The notes below the pieces were generated by a model that was not told where the DNA came from, made no database searches, and saw nothing but the letters and a program-made list of their open reading frames with translations. Made by a program: the position numbers and the translations under genes. Positions 1 through 5,667 of a stretch of DNA of 5,670 nucleotides are shown piece after piece; position 1 is the stretch's first letter, and the number at the start of each line of letters is the position of its first letter. Origin of the DNA: JBDTRY01 sp039931435 (GTDB lineage Bacteria > Acidobacteriota > Thermoanaerobaculia > Gp7-AA8); contig JBDTRY010000245.1 of the NCBI GenBank assembly GCA_039931435.1, positions 1 through 5,670 of the forward strand. Direction: 5' to 3'.

Positions 1-539
1 GCCTGCTCGAGCATAGCCCGGATCATGTCGGCCTGAGGGACCGCTCCCGCTTCATAGCGGATGCGTGAGGAATCAGAAACCGACTGCAGCACGCGAGCGA
101 TCTCCTCGGTCGCCGCGACCTGGTCCTGCGCCGCCGCTGCGTCGACGTACGCGGTACGAACGTCACGCTCGACCTCCGCCCGGCGCACCTCCAGCCCCTT
201 CTGCAGACTCTCCACTTCCAGCTCGGCGGCGCGGCGGCGTGCATCGCGCCGCGATTTCAGAACCACCGTCTGCGATACGCCCACCATCCGCATGGTCATG
301 AAGTCGTGGGCGAGGTCGACACGTCTGTTCTGGATCCCGCCCATGAGCATCGGATTGGGCAGTGACCCCGCGGGCACAACCCGCTCGACCGCCGCCCTCA
401 GCTGCGCGGAACGCGCTGCCAGCGAGGGATCCGCCTCGATCGCCGCCTGCACGACTGAGTCGGGATTGCTCCAGTCGACAGCAAAGGCAGGCACGGCGGT
501 CAACGTCACCGCAAAGAAAACCACATGTACGTATTTCAT
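1..539 (-). CDS. TolC/CusC-like outer-membrane efflux channel protein, N-terminal part (3' end beyond window)
   Basis: Reading the minus strand from the ATG at 539 gives 179 codons with no stop, so the gene continues past the left edge. Residues 1-20 form a signal peptide (MKYVHVVFFAVTLTAVPAFA) with a good AFA cleavage site. The mature part has long amphipathic helical stretches rich in Ala, Glu, Arg and Gln. It includes 'SLPNPML', typical of the start of these proteins, and near the left edge 'RYEAGAVPQADMIRA', which resembles the conserved R-Y-x-x-G-x-x-x-x-x-D-x-x-x-A motif of TolC-family coiled-coil barrels. Family members are trimeric outer-membrane channels for RND or similar efflux pumps. 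A GAGGA ribosome binding site lies 4 nt before the ATG. The small Cys-rich gene just upstream suggests a metal-efflux (CusC/CzcC-like) rather than drug-efflux role, but this is inference; the pump genes would lie outside the window. Confidence 0.9.
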   Translation of the reverse strand, partial: MKYVHVVFFAVTLTAVPAFAVDWSNPDSVVQAAIEADPSLAARSAQLRAAVERVVPAGSLPNPMLMGGIQNRRVDLAHDFMTMRMVGVSQTVVLKSRRDARRRAAELEVESLQKGLEVRRAEVERDVRTAYVDAAAAQDQVAATEEIARVLQSVSDSSRIRYEAGAVPQADMIRAMLEQ

Positions 540-619
540 CGAGTCCTCGAACAAGCTGGATGCACGGAGTGCGTTCCCGGAGCAGGCCGGTCACGCGCTG
601 AAGCAACGCTGTTCGGGGA

Positions 620-970
620 CTAGACGAGGAACGTGGAGAGGCGGGCCATGCGCCGCTGCAGGGCCGGAGGAGACAGCGGAGGCGACTCATCCCGTGACGC
701 CGCGGGCCGCGGCACTACCGGAGAAACCGGCGCGGCCGTCGATGGAATGCTGGAGATGGAAAGCGAAGTGAGAAGGACCTGCTTCGCCGTCGTATTCTGG
801 TCGACTGCTGCGGAGGCAGGTTCGCAGCTGTCCGTGTTGCAGCAATCAGGTCGATGCACCGATGCATTGGCCGTCTGCGTGGTGGGGCAGCACGGCAACG
901 ATCGGCAGAACCCGATTCCATTGACCGCAACGCTCACTACGAACATTGCCATGATAGAGATTTTCCGCAT
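620..970 (-). CDS. Small exported Cys-rich protein, putative metal-binding, upstream of the TolC-like gene
   Basis: A 116-residue protein is read from the ATG at 970. Residues 1-20 look like a signal peptide or N-terminal membrane segment (MRKISIMAMFVVSVAVNGIG). It is followed by six cysteines in a mirrored layout: C22-x4-C27-C28, then 14 residues including His39, then C43-C44-x4-C49. The rest is Ser/Pro/Ala-rich and low in predicted structure, ending in 'RRMARLSTFLV'. C22 follows 'IGF', a poor lipobox, so a lipoprotein is unlikely. The frame stays open upstream to 1189, but the hydrophobic segment immediately after the 970 start favours this start; no strong ribosome binding site is seen for it. 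The gene ends 80 bp before the TolC-like gene on the same strand, so the two are probably co-transcribed. I do not recognise a named family. Periplasmic binding of copper or another thiophilic metal is inferred from the cysteines and context. Confidence 0.6.
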   Translation of the reverse strand: MRKISIMAMFVVSVAVNGIGFCRSLPCCPTTQTANASVHRPDCCNTDSCEPASAAVDQNTTAKQVLLTSLSISSIPSTAAPVSPVVPRPAASRDESPPLSPPALQRRMARLSTFLV

Positions 971-1020
971 CGGCAAAGGTAACCCTACTCTCATTACAGG
1001 AAATTTCAAGGCCCGGCGTG
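971..1020 (-). promoter_or_regulatory. Possible promoter for the Cys-rich protein/TolC-like unit
   Basis: On the minus strand a TTGAAA (-35-like, about 1004-1009) is followed after 16 bp by TAGGGT (-10-like), shortly before the ATG at 970. The match is weak in the -10 element and would leave a very short leader. No clear dyad of the MerR/CueR kind was found. This is a placement guess, not a firm call. Confidence 0.2.
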
Positions 1021-1074
1021 CAAAAGGAACGGGAACTTCCGATCTCCGCGGCATGTACGAGAAACCTCGAGCCG

Positions 1075-1351
1075 GGATATCAGCGACTGGGACTGACCGG
1101 AACGCGGTCGCTTGTCGAGAGCGAAGTCTATCCCGAAAGCTATCGGCGCTTGGGATGGCATGCGTGCGCCTGGATGCGGGGATCGTCACGAGATCGATCG
1201 CATCATCGTGGAGGAACTGGTCCGTTGGGTCTTCAGGCCCGAAGCCGTGGCGCTTTCCAGAAGGTAATGACGCGGATGCATGAGGGAGCGCGACCGAAGG
1301 ATCTCGTCAACGAGAATCGTGGCTTCTTCGATGGTGCAACGGGGAAGGTAG
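1075..1351 (+). pseudogene. Decayed aspartate/glutamate racemase fragment
   Basis: Pieces of one protein family appear in order but in two alternating frames. Frame A at 1075-1166 reads 'GYQRLGLTGTRSLVESEVY' followed by 'PESYRRLGWHACA'. Frame B at about 1169-1254 reads 'PGCGDRHEIDRIIVEELV' then 'RWVFRPEAVAL'. Frame A at 1255-1284 reads 'FQKVMTRMHE'. Frame B at about 1301-1348 reads 'ISSTRIVASSMVQRGR' before a TAG at 1349-1351. These match the family's 'GLxGTRFTME', 'EIDRIIxEELVRGxFRPEA', 'FxxVIxRMxERG' and C-terminal 'LDSTRxLAxAAVRR' segments. The N-terminal half with the first catalytic Cys is missing, and the segment between 1284 and 1301 has lost the 'LGCTEIPL' block with the second catalytic Cys. 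Family members racemise Asp or Glu; this copy cannot be functional. Identification is from motif memory, not an alignment. Confidence 0.7.
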
Positions 1352-1392
1352 AAGAGAACCTTCGGTCAGACGCTCGTAAGAAACTCACCGTG

Positions 1393-1412
1393 GAGCCGTG
1401 TGACGTCGGCTC
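1393..1412 (+). terminator. Possible weak hairpin downstream of the racemase remnant
   Basis: GAGCCG (1393-1398) pairs perfectly with CGGCTC (1407-1412) around an 8-nt loop and is followed by TTGAGATTT. The stem is short and the T run is interrupted, so this may be a relic terminator of the former racemase gene or chance. Confidence 0.25.
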
Positions 1413-1444
1413 TTGAGATTTACCAGGCGATGCTTCGCAAACCG

Positions 1445-1536
1445 GTCATTCCGAGCGTGAGCGAGGAATCCCAGAGGGGCGGGTGGTAAGCGCCCCCCCC
1501 GTCCTCTGGGGTCCCTCGCTCTCCGCTCGGGATGAC
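1445..1536. repeat. Long palindromic intergenic repeat (MITE/REP-like)
   Basis: The left arm 1445-1477 begins GTCATTCCGAGCGTGAGCGA and ends CCCAGAGG. The right arm 1503-1536 begins CCTCTGGG and ends CCGCTCGGGATGAC. The arms pair over about 33 bp with a few mismatches (AAT against GTC, single T mismatches) around a roughly 25-nt loop that contains GGGCGGG against a run of eight C, which can extend the stem. The unit contains no gene. Similar 'CATTCCGAGCG...GAGCGAGGAATC' palindromes are familiar as dispersed intergenic repeats in Acidobacteriota and some other phyla; that is recollection. Copies are probably present elsewhere in the genome. Confidence 0.75.
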
Positions 1537-1578
1537 GGCGCTCATAGTTTCTTCACTCTGGTTCAGCGCCCCCGCTGT

Positions 1579-1597
1579 TGGTTCGCTCAGGATGACA
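1579..1597. repeat. Partial second copy of the palindromic repeat end
   Basis: TGGTTCGCTCAGGATGACAG echoes the right-hand terminus of the adjacent palindrome (CCGCTCGGGATGAC), roughly 55 bp further on. Only this terminus is recognisable, suggesting a truncated or decayed additional copy. Confidence 0.4.
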
Positions 1598-1655
1598 GCT
1601 TGTTCGCTCGACGTTTTCACGATGCAGTGCGCGTCCTGGCTGAACACTCCCGCCA

Positions 1656-3062
1656 TCAAAGGTAGCGGATTGTGAAATCGATCAGTTTGCGCGCCAGCCG
1701 TCCATACGGTGGATACATCAGTTGAATTCCCGAGAACCGCGTCCGCTGACGCATCACCCCCCGGGCGTTTGAGAAAGCCTCGAAGCCGAAACGGCCGTGA
1801 CTTTTCCCGAATCCGCTCACCCCGGTTCCCCCGAAAGGAAGGTTGCGCTGAAAGAAGTGCAGACCGACGTCGTTGATCATTGTCCCGCCCGCCGAAGTCT
1901 GCGCCATCACTCTGTCAATGAGAGTCTGGTCACGGCTGAAAACGTATAGCGCCAACGGACGGTCTCCGGCATCGATGACCCGAAGAGCCTCATCAATGTC
2001 GTCGTAGGGAATCAGGGGAAGTATCGGGCCGAAGATTTCCTCCCTCATCAACGACGACTGCGGACTGACGTTCCGCAGAATCGTGGGCGAAAGAAACCGG
2101 TCACCGGGTCTCTGATCCCCACCGCTGGTGACCGAGGCGCCCTCCGCCACCGCTCCGTCGAGGAGAGCGCTGAGGCGCTCAAAAAGACGATCGTTGACGA
2201 TCCGCCCGTAGGCTGCACTCTCTCCTGCCAACTGCTCCGTTCCAAAAAGCGCGTCGGTTGCTTCACGCAGATCCTCTCCGAACTGCTCGTCGATGGTCTG
2301 GTCAACGAGGACGTAGTCGGGCGCCACGCACGTTTGACCATTGTTGAGAAATTTTCCCCAGGCGATTTTCCGGGCCGCCTCCCGGAGGTTGGCCGAACGA
2401 TCCACGATCACCGGAGACTTGCCTCCCAGTTCCAGTGTGACCGAGGTCAGGTGTTCGGCAGCGGCTTTCATGACGATCCGGCCGACCGCAGGGCAGCCGG
2501 TGAAGAAAATGTGATCGAACGGCCGTTCGAGAAGCGCCGAGGAGACCGAGGCATCGCCTTCGATCACGGCAACTTCGTTCTCGTCGAAGAGTGCCGTGAC
2601 GATCTCCCGGATGCATCGGCTCGTGTTCGGTGTGACCTCCGAGGGCTTGAGGATGACGCAGTTTCCAGCGGCGATCGCCGAAACCATCGGTCCGAAGGTG
2701 AGATTGATCGGGAAATTCCAGGGTGAAATGATGAGGACAAGCCCTTTGGGCTCGTAGTGAATGGCGGATGCGGATCCGAAAAAGGCCAGCGGCGTAGAGA
2801 CACGGCGTGGCCGCATCCAGCGACGCAGGTGTCGCATGGCATGACGGGCCTCGCCCACCACGGCGAAAATCTCGGTGAGATCGACCTCGGGCGCAGGCTT
2901 GCGCATGTCCTCATAGAGCGCCTCGTGAATTCGGGATCTCCGGGAAAGGATGGCATCGTGCAGCCGCCGCAATTTTTCGTGCCGTATGTCGGTGGACGTC
3001 GTGGCCACGGACCAGCGATTGGCCTGCTGAAGCGAGAAAATCCTGTCGATCTCAGACGACAT
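1656..3062 (-). CDS. Aldehyde dehydrogenase, class 3 (ALDH3-like) family
   Basis: A 468-residue NAD(P)-dependent aldehyde dehydrogenase oxidising aldehydes to carboxylic acids. Motifs in order (numbered from the ATG at 3062): 'SPWNFP' with the oxyanion Asn116, 'LKPSE' with the cofactor-binding Lys139, 'FFTG' of the Rossmann region, 'LELGGKSP' with Glu211, 'NNGQTCVAPDY' with catalytic Cys245, 'EEIFGPILP', and 'LPFGGTGVSGFGKSHG'. The GQTCVAPDY form and the C-terminal 'MYPPYGRLARKLIDF' are hallmarks of the ALDH3 group (fatty or aromatic aldehydes, coniferyl aldehyde). From memory, mammalian class 3 enzymes have Asn114, Glu209 and Cys243, so this start gives almost the same numbering. The frame is open upstream to a TTG at 3164 and an ATG at 3098, which would add 34 or 12 unfamiliar residues. 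None of the starts has a good ribosome binding site. The exact substrate cannot be told. It stands alone, divergent from the OmpA-type lipoprotein gene. Confidence 0.93.
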   Translation of the reverse strand: MSSEIDRIFSLQQANRWSVATTSTDIRHEKLRRLHDAILSRRSRIHEALYEDMRKPAPEVDLTEIFAVVGEARHAMRHLRRWMRPRRVSTPLAFFGSASAIHYEPKGLVLIISPWNFPINLTFGPMVSAIAAGNCVILKPSEVTPNTSRCIREIVTALFDENEVAVIEGDASVSSALLERPFDHIFFTGCPAVGRIVMKAAAEHLTSVTLELGGKSPVIVDRSANLREAARKIAWGKFLNNGQTCVAPDYVLVDQTIDEQFGEDLREATDALFGTEQLAGESAAYGRIVNDRLFERLSALLDGAVAEGASVTSGGDQRPGDRFLSPTILRNVSPQSSLMREEIFGPILPLIPYDDIDEALRVIDAGDRPLALYVFSRDQTLIDRVMAQTSAGGTMINDVGLHFFQRNLPFGGTGVSGFGKSHGRFGFEAFSNARGVMRQRTRFSGIQLMYPPYGRLARKLIDFTIRYL

Positions 3063-3109
3063 GGAAGCAGAATCCAGCGCTGGCGATGGAGCAGACATGA
3101 GAAGGTCGC

Positions 3110-3115
3110 AGTATA
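3110..3115 (-). promoter_or_regulatory. Possible -10 element for the aldehyde dehydrogenase gene
   Basis: TATACT on the minus strand is a 5/6 match to the -10 consensus and would put the transcript start near 3103, giving a leader of about 40 nt before the ATG at 3062. No convincing -35 box sits at the right distance upstream. It lies within the 135-bp divergent spacer shared with the lipoprotein gene. Confidence 0.3.
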
Positions 3116-3184
3116 TTGGCTCGGTGCGATGAAGGTCCTGGTCTTCCGCAGTAATCGTCGCCAAAGCAGTCGTATCATCGGATC

Positions 3185-3191
3185 AAGGAGG
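3185..3191 (+). promoter_or_regulatory. Strong Shine-Dalgarno that fixes the lipoprotein start
   Basis: AAGGAGG ends 6 nt before the ATG at 3198. It decides against the alternative ATG at 3192, which would be only 0 nt away, and against the long upstream open frame that overlaps the dehydrogenase gene antisense. Confidence 0.8.
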
Positions 3192-3197
3192 ATGGAG

Positions 3198-4502
3198 ATG
3201 CGTCGATATCCCGCGTTCGCTCTGGCCATGGTTCTTCTCGCTTCTGGCTGCCGAAAGGAAACGGTGAGCAATACCACGGCGCTTTCCGCCACCGCTTCCC
3301 CTGCAACGGCCACCAGCGGAACAACCTCTGAATTGGTTCCCGCCGCTGCCTCGGAGTCCGAGCCGAGCCTCGTCTCGTACTCAGCGGGAGCTCTTCTCGT
3401 GCAGAAGCCGCCGGAGTATGGTTCGACATGGCAGGCACTGTGGATCCTCGATGAGCGTTCCGACACCGGTTACGCTACTCCTGAAAATACGGTCACACCC
3501 CAGACATTCGTCGTCGAGATGCCGGAACGGAGCATTCTGGAGAAAGTGATCTTCGACAACGCCGGCACGGAGCAGGAAGGTAGGTCGGCCAGAGAGGTTT
3601 CGGTGGAAGTATCCGACACCAGCCCGCTTTCTGGCTTCCAGAAAATTGCCGATGTCACTCTGGCCGAGGCTGCCGACAATCAGGCTTTCCCCGTGGCGAG
3701 CCGCGTTCCGGGACGCTGGGTGCGGCTGACTCTGAAAAACAATTACGGATCATCGCAGTTCACCGAGCTCATGGATTTTCGCGCTACGGGACGCCAACTC
3801 ACGCACACTCCCTTTCAGAATGTCAGCGGCACCTACGCCACGGACTACGGAAATTTCCACGTGAGACAGGAAGGAAACTCAGTTAGCGGATGCTACGAAT
3901 ACTCCCAGGGGCTACTCAGTGGCGGAGTGGACGGACGAATCATGAAGTTCACCTGGTCGGAGGGAAAAGACAAAGGCGGCCCGGCGATCATGGTCTTCAC
4001 GTCCGACGGCCAGCAGATGGTCGGGCTATGGTGGTTCGCCGGCCAGACGAACGTCACCCCCGGCGCATGGAACGGGAAAAAGACGAGCACCGAAGTGGGG
4101 GGCTGTCCGCAGTGGAGCGGCAGTGCACAGACGCAACTGGCCTCGGAGCTGAAGCAAGCCGGACACGCTACGATTTACGGTATCAACTTCGATACGGACT
4201 CCGATCAGATCCGTCCTGAATCGAAGTCGACCCTGGACCAGATCGTTGCCGTGTTGAAGGAAAATCCAGAGTGGCAGATGACCATCGCCGGGCACACGGA
4301 TTCAACATCAACGCCGGAACATAACAAGGACCTCTCAGAACGGCGTGCCATTGCGGTAAAGAGTTACCTTCAGAATGCCGGTGTGGATGGCGACCATCTG
4401 TCCACGATCGGCTATGGAGCAGAAAAGCCGCTGGCAACGAACGACACTTCGATCGGGAGAGCTCAGAACCGGAGGGTGGAGCTGATCCGCGAGCCCGGTT
4501 AG
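3198..4502 (+). CDS. Multidomain OmpA-family peptidoglycan-associated lipoprotein
   Basis: A 434-residue protein. Residues 1-17 are a lipoprotein signal peptide ending 'LLASG' before Cys18; the next residue is Arg, not Asp, which fits outer-membrane sorting. A Ser/Thr/Ala-rich linker runs from about 22 to 57. Residues about 63-198 form a beta-rich domain resembling F5/8 type C (discoidin) domains, with 'QALWILDERSDTGYAT' at its start and 'GRWVRLTLKNNYG' and 'FTELMDFRATG' near its end. Residues about 205-306 form a second beta domain of the 'GxYxTxxGxFxVxQxGxxVxGxYxxxxGxxxGxVxGxxxxxxW' kind, with Cys232 and Cys303 possibly bridged. Residues about 324-432 are an OmpA C-terminal domain: 'FDTDSDQIRP', 'IAGHTD' and 'DLSERRA'. 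Asp368 and Arg383 fall at the spacing expected for the diaminopimelate-binding pair. It probably ties the outer membrane to peptidoglycan while the two N-terminal domains bind an unknown ligand. It is monocistronic as far as can be seen. Confidence 0.9.
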   Translation: MRRYPAFALAMVLLASGCRKETVSNTTALSATASPATATSGTTSELVPAAASESEPSLVSYSAGALLVQKPPEYGSTWQALWILDERSDTGYATPENTVTPQTFVVEMPERSILEKVIFDNAGTEQEGRSAREVSVEVSDTSPLSGFQKIADVTLAEAADNQAFPVASRVPGRWVRLTLKNNYGSSQFTELMDFRATGRQLTHTPFQNVSGTYATDYGNFHVRQEGNSVSGCYEYSQGLLSGGVDGRIMKFTWSEGKDKGGPAIMVFTSDGQQMVGLWWFAGQTNVTPGAWNGKKTSTEVGGCPQWSGSAQTQLASELKQAGHATIYGINFDTDSDQIRPESKSTLDQIVAVLKENPEWQMTIAGHTDSTSTPEHNKDLSERRAIAVKSYLQNAGVDGDHLSTIGYGAEKPLATNDTSIGRAQNRRVELIREPG

Positions 4503-4510
4503 GACCATGG

Positions 4511-4608
4511 CCGGGTGATCTCCCGGACTAAAGGATCGTCGCAACTCCCCGTTGCGGGTAGTATCCTCCGCGGCGGATCCTCGGGCTCACGCCGGAAAAG
4601 CGTTCCGG
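4511..4608 (+). other. Spacer with three small perfect hairpins
   Basis: The 198-bp gap between the lipoprotein and the PagL-like gene holds CCGGG-6nt-CCCGG (4511-4526), GCAAC-5nt-GTTGC (4541-4555) and CCGGAA-5nt-TTCCGG (4592-4608). None is followed by a T run, so none is a canonical intrinsic terminator. They could be RNA structures around the end of the lipoprotein transcript. No coding sequence is apparent. Confidence 0.25.
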
Positions 4609-4700
4609 ACGATTCTGCAATCCGGATTTCGGTGTGCCCCTATTAGACTGTCGGGGAGGGAAGCCACATACCACTGACTCCATCTCTGGGAAGACAAATT

Positions 4701-5318
4701 ATGTTCGATCCTACGCAGGCTCGGAATCGACGCCCGGTCGGCTCTGTGGTGGTGGCCATCGTCATTCTTTGCCTGTCCGAGCCCCTGGCGGCAAGACCCC
4801 TTCGCAAGCGCCTGGAGTCGATGAGATTCGCCGGGGCGGTTGCCGCCGGCGGAAGGAGCTTCACGACACGTCACGGCCAGGCCGAGATGGAGACTTTGCG
4901 GTTGGAGTGGTCCATTCCCTGGTCGCCTCGGACTGAGATCACGTTGAACGCCGGGCCAAGTCGGTTCAACCAGCCAAGGAGCTGGTTCGGCGACCGCTAC
5001 ATGAATGGAAACGAGAACGTGCGTGCCGGTGGGGCAGGTATTACCGTCCGTCGTTACTTCGGTCTGCAGTCGCGGGTGATCCGCGCACACGTCGAGCTGG
5101 GAAGTGGCCCGATATGGTCTGAGAGGCGAGTGCCGGCGGCAACATCGCTCTTCAATTTCATTTCGGAGGTTACGGCGGGGGTCACTCTGCGGCCCTGGGC
5201 CAGGCTCCCGATCATTGTTGGGTACCGGTTCTCCCATCTCTCGAACGGAGGGTACTCGTCCAGGAATCCAGGCTGGAACGTAAGCTCGATCGTCATCGGC
5301 ACAAGGATAAGGCGGTAG
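4701..5318 (+). CDS. PagL-like lipid A 3-O-deacylase family protein (acyloxyacyl hydrolase)
   Basis: A 205-residue exported protein. Residues 1-31 form a signal peptide with a basic stretch (RNRRPVG), a hydrophobic core (SVVVAIVILCLS) and a likely cut after 'LAA'. The rest alternates short beta strands as expected for an eight-stranded outer-membrane barrel. Near the C-terminus 'VGYRFSHLSNGG' and 'NPGWN' match the PagL family signature, with the His179 and Ser181 pair at the places of the catalytic His and Ser. 'SLFNFISEVTAGV' before it is also family-like. PagL enzymes remove the 3-O acyl chain from lipid A in the outer membrane. The residue 14 after the His, where Pseudomonas PagL has its catalytic Glu, is Asn193 here. 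The ATG at 4701 is preceded by GGGAAGA about 6 nt away. Enzymatic activity is inferred from the family; a structural barrel role is the alternative. Confidence 0.8.
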   Translation: MFDPTQARNRRPVGSVVVAIVILCLSEPLAARPLRKRLESMRFAGAVAAGGRSFTTRHGQAEMETLRLEWSIPWSPRTEITLNAGPSRFNQPRSWFGDRYMNGNENVRAGGAGITVRRYFGLQSRVIRAHVELGSGPIWSERRVPAATSLFNFISEVTAGVTLRPWARLPIIVGYRFSHLSNGGYSSRNPGWNVSSIVIGTRIRR

Positions 5319-5332
5319 CGCAATGCGTGCCT

Positions 5333-5367
5333 CCGGGTCACACCGAGCAGGCGATAAAGAAACCCGG
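5333..5367. terminator. Possible weak hairpin between convergent genes
   Basis: CCGGGT (5333-5338) can pair with ACCCGG (5362-5367) across a 23-nt loop in the 51-bp gap between the converging PagL-like gene and the 68-residue gene. The loop is long and there is no clear T run, so termination here is only suggested by position. Confidence 0.2.
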
Positions 5368-5369
5368 GA

Positions 5370-5576
5370 TCAGGCGTTGTACGTGACTGCCACGTCGCGC
5401 ACGTAACGGTAGTAGGCGTCCGCTCCGGAGAGCTGGATGTAAATCCCGTCGCTGATCTCCTGGCTGGAGTAGAAGTCGTAGAAGGCGTCGTCGTCGAAGA
5501 TCAGCGCCAGCTCGTTATTGCCCGGTTGTGCTACCGGCAGCTCCACGACCACACCTGCGATTCTCTCTCTCAACAT
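5370..5576 (-). CDS. Hypothetical 68-residue acidic, tyrosine-rich protein
   Basis: An ATG at 5576 is preceded by GGGGAGG with 5 nt spacing, so translation is likely. The product has 11 acidic against 4 arginine residues and no lysine, seven tyrosines, an acidic-aromatic centre ('FDDDAFYDFYSS', residues 27-38) and a second aromatic cluster ('YYRYV', 55-59). It has no signal peptide, no membrane segment and no cysteine, so it is probably cytoplasmic. I do not recognise the family. The gene converges with the PagL-like gene, and its upstream region carries an unusual 11-bp direct repeat array, suggesting regulated expression. Size and charge would fit a small regulatory or binding protein, but no function is shown by the sequence. 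Confidence 0.7.
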   Translation of the reverse strand: MLRERIAGVVVELPVAQPGNNELALIFDDDAFYDFYSSQEISDGIYIQLSGADAYYRYVRDVAVTYNA

Positions 5577-5581
5577 GGCGT

Positions 5582-5588
5582 CCTCCCC
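5582..5588 (-). promoter_or_regulatory. Strong Shine-Dalgarno of the 68-residue gene
   Basis: GGGGAGG on the minus strand sits 5 nt before the ATG at 5576 and is the main evidence that this small open frame is a real gene. Confidence 0.7.
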
Positions 5589-5594
5589 TTCTGT

Positions 5595-5608
5595 ACGACT
5601 CGCGTCGT
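5595..5608. promoter_or_regulatory. Short perfect inverted repeat in the leader of the 68-residue gene
   Basis: ACGAC-TCGC-GTCGT is a perfect 5-bp dyad with a 4-nt centre, 19 to 32 bp before the ATG at 5576 and just upstream of its ribosome binding site. It could be an operator or an RNA hairpin in the leader; the stem is short enough to be chance. Confidence 0.3.
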
Positions 5609-5629
5609 GAGAGGAGACTACGCAGCCCT

Positions 5630-5667
5630 CGTCAGGGAATCGTCAGCGAAACGTCAGTAAATTGACG
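5630..5667 (-). promoter_or_regulatory. Three CGTCAG direct repeats at 11-bp steps, probable OmpR/PhoB-type regulator site
   Basis: CGTCAG occurs at 5630-5635, 5641-5646 and 5652-5657, exactly 11 bp apart, and an inverted near-copy TTGACG lies at 5662-5667. Direct repeats one helical turn apart are the usual target of winged-helix response regulators of the OmpR/PhoB type. Seen from the minus strand the units read CTGACG. The last one is 9 bp before a -10-like TAGTCT (about 5615-5620), an arrangement like activated promoters where the regulator takes the place of the -35 box. The array lies 54-91 bp upstream of the 68-residue gene. A divergent gene beyond 5670 could also be the target. Confidence 0.55.

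Noticed and set aside
61..771. 236-codon plus-strand open frame
   Set aside because: It is antisense to the TolC-like gene and the Cys-rich gene, and its Arg/Ser/Thr-rich composition is typical of a GC-rich shadow frame.
971..1189. N-terminal extension of the Cys-rich protein to 1189
   Set aside because: It would put 73 charged residues before the signal peptide, and the region coincides with the racemase relic on the other strand.
1018..1416. 132-codon plus-strand open frame starting with GTG
   Set aside because: Only pieces of it resemble racemase and the intervening pieces lie in another frame; it is a by-product of compensating frameshifts in a relic.
1420..1665. Two open frames (minus 1420-1659 and plus 1483-1665) in the intergenic region
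   Set aside because: Both are read through the palindromic repeat and have no recognisable protein character.
2757..3197. Open frame extending the lipoprotein gene about 147 codons upstream on the plus strand
   Set aside because: It is antisense to the conserved dehydrogenase coding sequence. The Shine-Dalgarno and lipoprotein signal peptide place the true start at 3198.
4587..5237. 216-codon minus-strand open frame
   Set aside because: It is antisense to the PagL-like gene, which has a clear signal peptide and family motif; the antisense product is Arg/Pro-rich and unrecognisable.
5630..5667. CRISPR-like short repeats
   Set aside because: Six-base units with 5-bp spacers are far too short for a CRISPR array; a regulator binding site explains them better.
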